Shown one piece after another: positions 1 to 8,051 of a stretch of DNA of 64,000 nt. This DNA comes from Chryseobacterium polytrichastri (lineage in GTDB: Bacteria; Bacteroidota; Bacteroidia; Flavobacteriales; Weeksellaceae), in contig NZ_FRAV01000014.1 in assembly GCF_900142445.1 (NCBI RefSeq), positions 1 to 64,000 on the forward strand, written 5' to 3'. Below the pieces are notes generated by a model. That model was not told the origin of the DNA, ran no database searches, and was given only the letters and a program-made list of their open reading frames with translations. Position numbers and translations under genes: made by a program. The first letter of the stretch is position 1; the number at the start of each line of letters is the position of its first letter.

Positions 1-30
1 GGATTGCACCTGCCTACACAGGATGAATAA
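1..30 (+). CDS. C-terminal end of an upstream gene (partial)
   Basis: Frame 1 reads GLHLPTQDE and then TAA at 28-30. The hairpin terminator at 198-231 lies downstream, which fits a gene ending here. Nine residues are too few to identify the product. The open frame could be chance. Confidence 0.35.
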   Translation, partial: GLHLPTQDE

Positions 31-197
31 ATATTCTCCTTAAATAGTTTATACAAATATCTAAAAATATTTGGAAATTAGCACAGTACCTTTTGTGGTT
101 TAATCAGTGCTAAACTTAATACTCTTCACTTCTAAATAAGATCTTAATGGTAAAGATTCAAGGATAAGTAGATTAAATTATGGTTAATCATAAAAAA

Positions 198-231
198 CGA
201 AAAGCTTTCAGAAATCCTGAAAGCTTTTTTG
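198..231. terminator. bidirectional intrinsic terminator
   Basis: An 11-bp perfect stem (AAAGCTTTCAG at 201-211, CTGAAAGCTTT at 217-227) is followed by a T run and preceded by an A run, so it can act in both directions. It would end the gene entering from the left edge and the DinB-like gene at 303-794. Confidence 0.8.
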
Positions 232-302
232 TTTGGAAATGATTGAATTTTTTTGATTATACTGAATCAGCATTTTTAGTTTCAATAAGGGCATTAATGA
301 TC

Positions 303-794
303 CTAAAATCTCTCCCAAAAAAAAGGGGGCTCAATTCCTAATGCTCTTAAATAAGTATATCCCTGACCTCTGTGGTGAACTTCATTATCAACGAAATATA
401 AAATATTCTGATAAACAGGAAATTCATATTGTCCGAATAAATTAAATGTTTCCTGAAAACGCTCTTCAGTAATTTGAGAAAAATAATGGTTGATTACTTC
501 CGTTTCTTCATCCCATTTTTTCAAAATATCTTCTTTGGTTTGTGGGTTGAAACCGTCTTCGGTATAGGCTCCCATATTTTTATTAACGATTCCTTTTAAA
601 GCAGGTCCTGCAATACTAATTAACTCAGCTGCCAATTTTGCAAAAGGTCTCATTCCTCCAATTGAAAACTCGAATAAATCTTTTTCAGGGAAAGCTTCAA
701 TAACTCTTCTTGTAAGATTTCTGTGCCCTTGCCAATGTTCTAATAATTGTTCTGAAGACATGAATTGTTTAGTAAGTGTTGCTGTAGTTGACAT
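303..794 (-). CDS. DinB family protein
   Basis: This 163-residue protein looks like a four-helix DinB/YfiT-type fold. The C-terminal histidine pair HHRGQGYTYLRALG near residues 139-152 matches the third metal-ligand motif of the family, and an earlier His (HWQGHRN near residue 20) could be the first. DinB-fold proteins are metal-binding and are often thiol- or bacillithiol-dependent transferases, but the substrate here cannot be told. The gene stands alone; its promoter-like element is at 825-832 and a terminator lies past its end. The length is typical for the family. Confidence 0.85.
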   Translation of the reverse strand: MSTTATLTKQFMSSEQLLEHWQGHRNLTRRVIEAFPEKDLFEFSIGGMRPFAKLAAELISIAGPALKGIVNKNMGAYTEDGFNPQTKEDILKKWDEETEVINHYFSQITEERFQETFNLFGQYEFPVYQNILYFVDNEVHHRGQGYTYLRALGIEPPFFWERF

Positions 795-824
795 AATTTT
801 TAATTTTGTTTGTTATTGTTGATA

Positions 825-832
825 CAAAGGTA
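825..832 (-). promoter_or_regulatory. Bacteroidota -7 element of the DinB-like gene
   Basis: On the minus strand this reads TACCTTTG, matching the TAnnTTTG -7 consensus, 30 bases before the ATG at 794. I see no well-spaced -33 TTG. Confidence 0.55.
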
Positions 833-991
833 TGACCGGGTAATGACAACAGTTTGTCAGTAGTAAATTGAAATTAAAAATTTATTTTCTTACCCATAAA
901 ATATCATTCAAAATTTATCGTTCAGTGTATAGCCGATACATCACGGGATCAAGAATGTTACAATGTGTAGAGGTAGATAAATAATTTGTAG

Positions 992-1023
992 ATGACCGAT
1001 TTTTTTAATCGGTCATTTTTTTG
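992..1023 (+). terminator. orphan rho-independent terminator
   Basis: ATGACCGAT (992-1000) pairs with ATCGGTCAT (1008-1016) and is followed by a run of seven Ts. No plus-strand gene ends just upstream. It therefore terminates an unannotated transcript or a lost gene. The open frame starting at 992 begins inside this hairpin and should not be used. Confidence 0.7.
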
Positions 1024-1036
1024 TTTCAAGCTAAAA

Positions 1037-1174
1037 ATGAATTTTAAAGACAAACTTATCAACTTTGACAAATACCCTAGCCCCGATTATAATGAAAATC
1101 CTTTTTTGAAAAAAAAGATTGCAATGGAAAGCGGGAAACAGCTTCAAATAATATTGAATTTGTTTAAACTTTAA
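1037..1174 (+). CDS. small hypothetical protein (45 aa)
   Basis: The ORF starts at the ATG at 1037 (MNFKDKLINFDKYPSPDYNE) and has an amino-acid mix that could be coding, with a YPSPDYNENPFLKKK stretch rich in Pro, Asp and Asn. It has no signal peptide, membrane helix or domain I recognise. It may be the N-terminal stub of a decayed gene. The 320 bases after it, up to the adenosyltransferase, are AT-rich and hold nothing I can name. Confidence 0.3.
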   Translation: MNFKDKLINFDKYPSPDYNENPFLKKKIAMESGKQLQIILNLFKL

Positions 1175-1522
1175 TTATTTTAACCACAAATCGAAGATTC
1201 GACGGAGTCAAAAGGTGACAAAAGATTAACACATTAGTATTTTAAGTTTATCATTAAAACGCAAAATAAGACCACATAAGTTTTTAAAAATCTTTGATTT
1301 TTATTCTTTTGCGAGCTTTGTTTTCAAAATAATTAAATTTTAAATAATTCAATAATAGCTTTTGTTTCTTTTGCGGTTTAATTTTTCACTTAGTTTTAAC
1401 AGGCTTAAAATAAAAAGTGGGTGTTCGATGGAGTTAAATAGCTACTAAAAAAGAGTTTCGGGATTTGTGTATTTAAGGACATTTTCCTTTTTACATTGTG
1501 CAAAATGAAGTATTTTAGTCCT

Positions 1523-2092
1523 ATGAAAATTTACACGAAAACAGGAGATAAAGGGCAAACTGCCTTGTATGGCGGAACGAGAGTTTCAAAAGCAAGTGCA
1601 AGAGTTGACAGCTATGGAAATATTGATGAATTGAACTCATTTATAGGGATTACGAAAAGTCATATTGAAGATGAAGAAGTGTTGAAGCAATTGAAAAAAA
1701 TTCAGTTTGACTTGTTTACGGTAGGTTCAGAAGCAGCAACGCCGGTGGATAAATTGATGCTGGCGAATGGGAAATCTCGTCTACCATTAATTATTTCTGA
1801 CACTGAAATTGAAGAATTAGAACATTGGATGGATGCTTTTGGCGAAGAACTAGAGCCTCTACAATATTTTATACTTCCAGGTGGCGGAAAATCGGCTACA
1901 TTTTTACATGCAGCAAGAACAATTTGCAGAAGAGCAGAACGTTCTCTGGTATTCTTAAATGAATCTGAAGAAGTGCGTCCTGAGCTGATTAAATACCTCA
2001 ACAGACTTTCAGATTATCTTTTTGTATTGGCAAGATATGTTTCAAAACTGAATAATGAACCGGAAGAATACTGGAACCCGAATGAAAGATAA
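1523..2092 (+). CDS. cob(I)yrinic acid a,c-diamide adenosyltransferase (PduO type)
   Basis: The enzyme transfers the 5'-deoxyadenosyl group of ATP to cob(I)alamin, making adenosylcobalamin in the cytoplasm. The PduO-type signature is complete: the N-terminal KIYTKTGDKGQTALYGG ATP loop, DSYGNIDELNSFIG, ILPGG, CRRAERSLV and the C-terminal YLNRLSDYLFVLARY. The family normally begins with MKIYTKTGD, so I start at 1523. Earlier in-frame codons (TTG 1496, ATG 1505) would add only nine or six residues. The 3' end overlaps the next gene by 11 bases, so the two are probably translationally coupled. I see no cobalamin riboswitch in the leader. Confidence 0.93.
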   Translation: MKIYTKTGDKGQTALYGGTRVSKASARVDSYGNIDELNSFIGITKSHIEDEEVLKQLKKIQFDLFTVGSEAATPVDKLMLANGKSRLPLIISDTEIEELEHWMDAFGEELEPLQYFILPGGGKSATFLHAARTICRRAERSLVFLNESEEVRPELIKYLNRLSDYLFVLARYVSKLNNEPEEYWNPNER

Positions 2093-2729
2093 AGTACTGC
2101 TTTTTATCAATGGAGATGCGCCCGAGTCTTTTCCGGGTTTAGATGAATATGGTTTAATTGCCTGTACAGATGGGGCTTTTCATTATTTGAAAAGACAAGG
2201 TTTTCCTTTAGATCAACTGGATTTTATTTCAGGTGATTTTGATTCACATATTGGGTCAGACGAAAATGTTTATCAGGATAAATTTATTCTTACGCTAGAT
2301 CAGGATAAAACAGATTTTCGTAAAGCGTTAGAAATTATTCTGGAAAAAGGCTTTCACGATGTGGATGTTTTAGGAGGAAGTGGAGGAGAGCAAGATCATT
2401 TTTTAGGAAATATTACGGTGGCGTATCATTTTAAAGATCAGTTGAACATCAAATTTTATGATGCTTTTTCTGAATATTATTTTGTTCCGAAAAATTTCAC
2501 GTTGAACAATGTTAAAAATAAAATGATTTCTCTTTATCCGTTTCCTTCGGTTGAAAATATTACAACAAAAGGATTGAATTGGCCATTAACCAATGGAAGT
2601 TTAAGTATAATATCGAGAATAGGGACCCGTAATTTTGCAGTGGAAGATGAGGTTTCTATTCAATATGAATCTGGAGACCTGCTATTTTTTGTTGGTATAA
2701 ATGAAATAGAATATCCAAAAATATATTGA
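2082..2729 (+). CDS. thiamine pyrophosphokinase (thiamine diphosphokinase)
   Basis: It converts thiamine and ATP to thiamine diphosphate. The 215-residue product shows the family motifs: an ACTDGAFHYL segment near residue 26, ISGDFDSH near 49, DQDKTDFRKAL near 72 (Asp-rich substrate and Mg site), and GGSGGEQDHFLGN near 98. The C-terminal half is the beta-rich thiamine-binding domain. The start at 2082 lies inside the preceding gene. An earlier in-frame ATG at 2055 would overlap more deeply and add nine unconserved residues. The stop codon overlaps the next gene's TTG start. Confidence 0.9.
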   Translation: MKDKVLLFINGDAPESFPGLDEYGLIACTDGAFHYLKRQGFPLDQLDFISGDFDSHIGSDENVYQDKFILTLDQDKTDFRKALEIILEKGFHDVDVLGGSGGEQDHFLGNITVAYHFKDQLNIKFYDAFSEYYFVPKNFTLNNVKNKMISLYPFPSVENITTKGLNWPLTNGSLSIISRIGTRNFAVEDEVSIQYESGDLLFFVGINEIEYPKIY

Positions 2730-3601
2730 GAAAATTAATAAAAATATCATTTTTAGTTGTTATCATTTCTTGTGTTTTTTCCTGTAAAACACAAAACTTT
2801 CCTGCGCCCGAATATGGCAAAGCGAATATTGGAAATGATATTAAAATAAAGAAAGTAAATAACTTTCGAACATTAGGGAGCCTAAAAAATATTGAAGGGA
2901 AAACATTAAAAGAAGGAAAGTTTTACCGAAGCGGAGATCTTTATCACCTTAAAAACAGTTCATTTAAAGAACTTGAAAAATTAGGGATTAAAGAAATTAT
3001 TGATCTCAGAAATGAGAAAGAAATCTCCAAAAAGCCGGATCATCTTCCTGAAAATATCATCTATAAAAAGTATTCTGCTTTTGAAGACCAAGGTGATCAA
3101 TTATCTCAGGCTAAAAAATTGGTTTTAAAAGGAAAGGTAAATGCTGCCGATGCAGATAAAAGAATGGTAGATTTTTACCGCGATTATGTAACAGAAAATC
3201 CTGAAACTATAAAAAAAATAATTACTGAAATTTTAGAATCTAATCAGCCTGTTTTATACCACTGCACTGCTGGGAAAGACCGTACAGGAATTATTACGGC
3301 GCTTATTATGAGTGTTTTAAAGTTTGATAAAGAAACCATTTATAACAATTATCTGCTGTCTAATAATTACAGAAAACAATTGGTTGAGAAGAGGCTTAAG
3401 CTTGCTAATACCTTACATTTTATTTATCCTAAAATGGATTTGAAAGTGTTGGAAAAACTGAGCTGGATTGAAAGTAATTATCTGGATGCTGCCTTTGATG
3501 AAATTAATAAAAAATATGGTTCAACGGATACTTATATTCAACAAGTGTTAGGTATTTCTGAGAATAAAAGAGAAGAATATATTAGTAAGTTTATGTATTG
3601 A
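2726..3601 (+). CDS. tyrosine/dual-specificity phosphatase lipoprotein
   Basis: This secreted phosphatase of 291 residues has a signal peptide ending in a lipobox-like VFSC (Cys20), so it is probably a periplasmic or outer-membrane lipoprotein. The P-loop HCTAGKDRTG carries the nucleophile Cys180 and Arg186 of the CX5R class. FRTLG near 48 and the DLRNEKE segment near 93 are typical of bacterial tyrosine phosphatases related to LipA/PtpB. There is no ATG in the signal peptide. Translation appears to start at TTG 2726, which shares bases with the preceding TGA (TTGA), so it probably depends on coupling to the gene before it. The substrate is unknown; phosphoinositides are possible. Confidence 0.87.
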   Translation: MRKLIKISFLVVIISCVFSCKTQNFPAPEYGKANIGNDIKIKKVNNFRTLGSLKNIEGKTLKEGKFYRSGDLYHLKNSSFKELEKLGIKEIIDLRNEKEISKKPDHLPENIIYKKYSAFEDQGDQLSQAKKLVLKGKVNAADADKRMVDFYRDYVTENPETIKKIITEILESNQPVLYHCTAGKDRTGIITALIMSVLKFDKETIYNNYLLSNNYRKQLVEKRLKLANTLHFIYPKMDLKVLEKLSWIESNYLDAAFDEINKKYGSTDTYIQQVLGISENKREEYISKFMY

Positions 3602-3710
3602 TAATCATATTCAGATTTCGATTGAAAATTGCTTGAAATTTATAATAATTTTAACATATAAAAATCAAACTTTTTTAGCAATTTTGCATTCTTAATTCAC
3701 TTGTCAAAAA

Positions 3711-5102
3711 ATGAAAATAAAATACTCGGAACTTATTGATCAGACATTGTATTTTCCTACGGAAGAATTTAATGTATCTGAGAACAATTTGTTGTTTCAC
3801 GATATTCCTTTAATGGAAGTTGTTGAAAAGTTTGGAACGCCTTTAAAGGTAAGTTACCTCCCGAAGATTTCTCAAAATATTCAGAAAGCAAAAAGCTGGT
3901 TCAAAGAAGCCTTTGAGAAAACCGAATATAAGAAAAACTACAGATATTGCTACTGTACAAAATCCAGTCATTTCAATTTTGTGATTGAAGAGGCGTTGAA
4001 GAATGATATTTCTATGGAAACTTCTTCTGCGTATGACATGGATATCGTAAAAGCTCTTTATAAAAAAGGAAAGGTAGATAAAAATATTGAAGTAATCTGT
4101 AACGGTTTTAAAACTGATGATTATCTGGCGAAAATTTCAGATATGATTAACAGCGGTTTTGAAAATATCACGCCGATTTTGGATAATTACCGTGAGCTGG
4201 ATAAGCTTACTGAGAGCATCGATACAACTTTCGATATCGGAATCAGAATTGCTTCTGAGGAAGAGCCTAAGTTTGAATTTTATACTTCACGATTAGGAAT
4301 CGGATACAAAGATATTATTCCTTATTACAGCCAAAAAATCGCTGAACACCCGAATGCAAGATTGAAAATGCTTCACTTCTTCATTAATACGGGGATCAAA
4401 GACACGGCGTATTATTGGAATGAATTGTATAAATGTCTTCGTGTATATGCACGTTTGAAGAAAATTGCTCCTGAAGTAAACTCTTTAAATATTGGTGGAG
4501 GTTTCCCCATCAAAACTTCATTACAGTTTGATTACGATTACCAATATATGGTTGAAGAAATCGTATCTCAGATCAAAAAATTCTGTGAAGAAGAAGGAGT
4601 AGAAGAGCCTAATATCTATACTGAATTCGGAAGCTTTACCGTTGGAGAAAGTGGAGCGAATATTTATAAAATTATTTCTCAAAAACGTCAGAATGACAGA
4701 GAAAAATGGAATATGATTGATTCATCTTTCATGACCACTCTTCCTGATACTTGGGCAATTTCAAGACACTTTATCATGCTTCCGTTAAACCGTTGGGATG
4801 ATACCTATGAAAGAGTGTTTTTAGGTGGATTGACTTGTGACTCAGATGATTATTACAATTCTGAACAACATACCAATGCGATTTACTTACCTGTTTTCAG
4901 TGATACAAAACCTTTGTATATTGGCTTCTTCCATACCGGAGCATATCAGGAAACAATTGGTGGTTATGGTGGTGTTCACCACTGTTTGATGCCTCAGCCA
5001 AGACATATTTTGATCCAGAAAGATGAAAACGGAGATTTCCAATATGAAATTTTCCGTGAGAAACAGGAACCGGAAGATGTTTTAAAATTGTTAGGATACT
5101 AA
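3711..5102 (+). CDS. speA: arginine decarboxylase (fold III, PLP-dependent)
   Basis: The 463-residue protein belongs to the alanine-racemase/ornithine decarboxylase fold. The Schiff-base lysine is probably Lys84 in YCTKSSHF, the phosphate-binding glycine loop is NIGGGFPIK at 260-268, and LTCDSDD near 376 matches the Cys-Asp of the C-terminal beta domain. It is shorter than the 630-residue SpeA of enterobacteria, as is usual in flavobacteria. I infer arginine as substrate from the agmatinase about 1 kb downstream; together they give agmatine and then putrescine. Sequence alone does not exclude another basic diamino acid. Confidence 0.85.
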   Translation: MKIKYSELIDQTLYFPTEEFNVSENNLLFHDIPLMEVVEKFGTPLKVSYLPKISQNIQKAKSWFKEAFEKTEYKKNYRYCYCTKSSHFNFVIEEALKNDISMETSSAYDMDIVKALYKKGKVDKNIEVICNGFKTDDYLAKISDMINSGFENITPILDNYRELDKLTESIDTTFDIGIRIASEEEPKFEFYTSRLGIGYKDIIPYYSQKIAEHPNARLKMLHFFINTGIKDTAYYWNELYKCLRVYARLKKIAPEVNSLNIGGGFPIKTSLQFDYDYQYMVEEIVSQIKKFCEEEGVEEPNIYTEFGSFTVGESGANIYKIISQKRQNDREKWNMIDSSFMTTLPDTWAISRHFIMLPLNRWDDTYERVFLGGLTCDSDDYYNSEQHTNAIYLPVFSDTKPLYIGFFHTGAYQETIGGYGGVHHCLMPQPRHILIQKDENGDFQYEIFREKQEPEDVLKLLGY

Positions 5103-5104
5103 TA

Positions 5105-5215
5105 AAGTCATTGCGAGAAGCGAAGCGACGAAGCAATCTCATAATAGGAACGGGTTTTATCCGTTTGTAAATGAAAAACAATCATTTGGCTTTAGCCAAA
5201 ACGTTTTAAAATATA
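5105..5215. repeat. intergenic palindromic repeat cluster
   Basis: Three short modules follow the decarboxylase: CATTGCGAG...AAGCAATCTC (5109-5143), GGAACGGGTTTTATCCGTTT, and the palindrome TTTGGCTTTAGCCAAA (5187-5202). The first recurs near 19,125 and the last near 7,915. These are short extragenic repeats of a kind scattered through Chryseobacterium genomes. Confidence 0.6.
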
Positions 5216-5216
5216 T

Positions 5217-5247
5217 AGAACAGCCATCAATTTGATGGCTGTTTTTC
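5217..5247. terminator. bidirectional terminator
   Basis: ACAGCCATCAA pairs with TTGATGGCTGT around a near-zero loop and is followed by TTTTTCTTT. It lies between two convergent genes, the decarboxylase and the HAD phosphatase, and can serve both. Confidence 0.8.
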
Positions 5248-5248
5248 T

Positions 5249-5908
5249 TTAAAAATATTTTGATATTTTATCTAATTCCAGTTCCACATAATCTGCAACC
5301 ACAATATTTGCCAAGGTATAATCCTGATTTTTAGAATGTGGACTTCTGTACGCTGCACAGAAAATATTTGCTCTGTGAGAAGCTAAAATTCCATTGGTTG
5401 AATCTTCAATAACCATACAGTTTTCAACAGATTCAGGAGCCATTTCTGCAGCTAAAAGGAAAACTTCAGGATGAGGTTTTGATTCCTTTAAATCAGCACC
5501 ACTTATTTTTCCACTGAAATATTTATCCAATTCGAATTTTTCAAATACCATATTAATGGTGTTCATCGTTGCAGATGAAGCCAGAATTAAGGTAATCCCA
5601 TTTTCGTAATAATGTTCGATCAATTGTTTTACGCCTGGGATTAAATCGAATTCTTCATCGTTATAAAAATACTCTTTGAAGTAATCTCTTTTTGTTTTTG
5701 CGATTTCTTCGTAAGTCTGACTTAAATTAAATTGATTGATTAGTATTTCACAAACCCTTTTCGTTGAAGCTCCGGTAAAAGAAGTGTATAGATCTTCTGA
5801 AACATCAATTCCAAGGTCGTTGAATGTTTTGAAATAAGCTTTTCTGTGCAATGGTTCTGTATCTACAATCACCCCATCCATATCGAAAAGAACAGCTTTT
5901 AAAGGCAT
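5249..5908 (-). CDS. HAD-superfamily phosphatase (beta-phosphoglucomutase-like)
   Basis: Motif I is FDMDGVIVDTEPLH (nucleophile Asp9 and acid/base Asp11), motif II ILASSA, and motif III ESKPHPEVF with the VIEDSTNGI acidic loop. The helical cap between motifs I and II makes it a subclass I phosphatase or phosphoglucomutase relative of 219 residues. I start at 5908 (MPLKAVLFDMDG) because the family starts two to five residues before motif I. The 33 extra residues of the longest frame would overrun a region rich in non-coding signals. The substrate, probably a small sugar phosphate, is unknown. Confidence 0.88.
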   Translation of the reverse strand: MPLKAVLFDMDGVIVDTEPLHRKAYFKTFNDLGIDVSEDLYTSFTGASTKRVCEILINQFNLSQTYEEIAKTKRDYFKEYFYNDEEFDLIPGVKQLIEHYYENGITLILASSATMNTINMVFEKFELDKYFSGKISGADLKESKPHPEVFLLAAEMAPESVENCMVIEDSTNGILASHRANIFCAAYRSPHSKNQDYTLANIVVADYVELELDKISKYF

Positions 5909-6047
5909 ATTTTTGATTTTTTTATAAAGATAATGATTTTGGTTGGAAGCTTGAAGTTGGGTGATAGAAGTTAAAATTGTAACGTAGAATTTATAATAGA
6001 TGCTCAAGAAACTTACATCTTCAATCCTCCATCTTCCAACTTCTTTG

Positions 6048-6055
6048 TATCTTTG
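6048..6055 (+). promoter_or_regulatory. -7 element of the agmatinase gene
   Basis: TATCTTTG matches TAnnTTTG, 28 bases before the ATG at 6084. No clear -33 TTG is present. Confidence 0.55.
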
Positions 6056-6083
6056 CAGGAATCATTTAATTTTTAAATAAGAC

Positions 6084-6938
6084 ATGAAAACATACGCAGG
6101 AATTCCTGAAGAAAACGCATCGTTAGAAAGTTCAAAAGTAGTATTGGTAACGGTTCCTTATGACGGAACTTCAACTTGGGGAAAAGGAGCTGACAAAGGT
6201 CCTGAATTATTCCTTGATGCTTCTGAGAATATGGAGCTTTATGATATTGAAACAGGAACTGAGCCTTATTTGGAAGGTGTTTATTTAGCAGGAGAAATTA
6301 CAGAAAAATCTTCACCTGAAGCAATGACAGAAGCTGTTTATCAAAAAACAAAAGAGCTTTTACAGAATGACGATAAATTATTTACCCTTTTTGGAGGTGA
6401 GCATTCTGTTTCTATCGGTTCAATCCGTGCGGTGGGTGAAAAGTATGAAAACCTTACTGTACTTCAGTTAGACGCTCATACAGATCTACGTCCAGAATTC
6501 CACGGTTCTACTTCTAATCATGCTTGTGCGGTTTTTGAAGCTAATCAGAAGCATAACTTAGTACAAGTGGGAATTCGTTCTATGGATGTTGAAGAAGTTG
6601 AATATTTACCTGAAGGAAGAGTGTTTTTCGCTCACGAAATTGCTAACAATGAAAATTGGGTAAATGACGTATTAGAAAAAGTTTCAGGAAACGTTTATAT
6701 CACAATTGATTTGGATGCTTTTGATCCATCTATTGCTCCATCAACAGGAACTCCTGAGCCAGGTGGTTTACAATGGTATCCAACACTAGAATTATTAAGA
6801 GGTGTTTTTGAAAAATGTAACGTTGTAGCATTTGATATTGTAGAATTAATGGATTCTCCTTACGCAAAACCAAGCGCATTCTTGGCAGCTAAGTTATATT
6901 ACAAAATGCTTGCTTATTATCACATCAACCAAGACTAA
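6084..6938 (+). CDS. speB: agmatinase
   Basis: This ureohydrolase-fold enzyme of 284 residues hydrolyses agmatine to putrescine and urea. The binuclear manganese site is intact: GGEHS near residue 109, QLDAHTDLR near 130 and DLDAFDPSIAPSTGTPEPGG near 212. With the decarboxylase at 3711 it completes the arginine-to-putrescine route, although the HAD gene lies between them on the other strand. It has its own promoter-like element at 6048. A guanidinobutyrase or arginase is possible, but the context favours agmatine. Confidence 0.9.
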   Translation: MKTYAGIPEENASLESSKVVLVTVPYDGTSTWGKGADKGPELFLDASENMELYDIETGTEPYLEGVYLAGEITEKSSPEAMTEAVYQKTKELLQNDDKLFTLFGGEHSVSIGSIRAVGEKYENLTVLQLDAHTDLRPEFHGSTSNHACAVFEANQKHNLVQVGIRSMDVEEVEYLPEGRVFFAHEIANNENWVNDVLEKVSGNVYITIDLDAFDPSIAPSTGTPEPGGLQWYPTLELLRGVFEKCNVVAFDIVELMDSPYAKPSAFLAAKLYYKMLAYYHINQD

Positions 6939-7006
6939 AATTCCGCAAGATTCGGATTTTTTCTGCAAAGAATTATTTGGAAATTTGTGAGGTAAAATAA
7001 AATGAT

Positions 7007-7867
7007 ATGTCCACACAAAATCAAATAGATTACGAAAGAATTGCCAAAGCGATAGCGTATATCCAGAGTAATTTTAAACTTCAACCGAATTTGGATGAAG
7101 TGGCAGAGAAAATTCACTTGAGTCCGGCTCATTTCCAGAAAATATTTACGGATTGGGCAGGAACAAGTCCGAAGAAATTTTTGCAGTTCATCAGTCTTGA
7201 ACATGCTAAAAATTTGTTGAAGGAAGAACAAGCGAGCTTATTTGATACCGCCTACGAGACAGGTTTTTCAAGCACAAGCAGATTACACGATTTGTTTGTG
7301 AAGATTGAAGGAATGTCTCCGGCAGAATATAAAAACGGAGGAAAAAGCCTTACCATCAATTATAGTTTTTCCGAAAGTCCTTTTGGAGAAATAATTACAG
7401 CTTCCACAGAAAAAGGAATCTGTTATATGGCTTTTGAAAACGATAAAGAAACAGCATTAGGGAATTTGAAACATAAATTTCCTAATGCTTCTTTTTTTGA
7501 AAAACAGGACGGATTTCAGAAAAACGCATTATCCATTTTCAATCAGGACTGGACGAAACTCAATACCATCAAACTCCATTTAAAGGGTACCGATTTTCAA
7601 TTGAAAGTCTGGGAAAGTCTTCTTACAATCCCAATGGGAAAACTATCAACATACGGAAATTTAGCCGAAAAAATTGGAAATCCCAATGCTTCACGAGCGG
7701 TCGGAACAGCAATCGGGAGTAATCCTGTGGCTTTTCTGATTCCTTGTCACCGCGTCATTCAATCTTCGGGAAATCTTGGAGGCTATATGTGGGGAAGTGA
7801 AAGAAAGCAAATGATTATTGGCTGGGAAAGTTCCCATGTTTATGCTGGAAATTCTATTGTACTTTAA
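7007..7867 (+). CDS. AraC-type HTH / methylated-DNA-protein-cysteine methyltransferase fusion (Ada-like)
   Basis: Residues 10-110 form an AraC-type double HTH (LSPAHFQKIF, SLEHAKNLL, YETGFSSTSRLHDLF). Residues 115-285 form an O6-methylguanine methyltransferase, with the acceptor Cys247 in IPCHRV and an ASRAVGTAIGSNP DNA-binding helix near 228-240. The protein repairs O6-alkylguanine by suicidal transfer. The N-terminal zinc domain of E. coli Ada, with the phosphotriester-sensing cysteines, is absent, so any transcriptional control must be triggered differently. It is followed by an AlkB-like gene on the same strand, 184 bases on, which makes an alkylation-repair pair. Confidence 0.9.
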   Translation: MSTQNQIDYERIAKAIAYIQSNFKLQPNLDEVAEKIHLSPAHFQKIFTDWAGTSPKKFLQFISLEHAKNLLKEEQASLFDTAYETGFSSTSRLHDLFVKIEGMSPAEYKNGGKSLTINYSFSESPFGEIITASTEKGICYMAFENDKETALGNLKHKFPNASFFEKQDGFQKNALSIFNQDWTKLNTIKLHLKGTDFQLKVWESLLTIPMGKLSTYGNLAEKIGNPNASRAVGTAIGSNPVAFLIPCHRVIQSSGNLGGYMWGSERKQMIIGWESSHVYAGNSIVL

Positions 7868-7904
7868 TTTTTTTCTCCCATAGATTTATATAAATTTTTG
7901 TGTT

Positions 7905-7975
7905 TGATTTTAAGTTTTGGCTAAAGCCAATTGATATTTTGTGTATTTAAAAACGGACTAAAGTCCGTTCCTATT
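7905..7975. repeat. short palindromic repeats between ada-like and alkB-like genes
   Basis: Two perfect short palindromes sit together: TTGGCTAAAGCCAA (7916-7929) and AACGGACTAAAGTCCGTT (7952-7969). The first is the same family as the element near 5,187. Neither is followed by a T run, so they look like repeats and not terminators. Confidence 0.55.
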
Positions 7976-8051
7976 GATGTAACGTTTTGTGTTTATTTGT
8001 GAAAATATTCGTGTAATTTGTGTTTAAAATATAGTTTTAAAAATTATTGAA

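Noticed and set aside
1190..1495. Cobalamin riboswitch before the adenosyltransferase
   Set aside because: The leader is AT-rich and lacks a B12-box-like conserved core or long stems.
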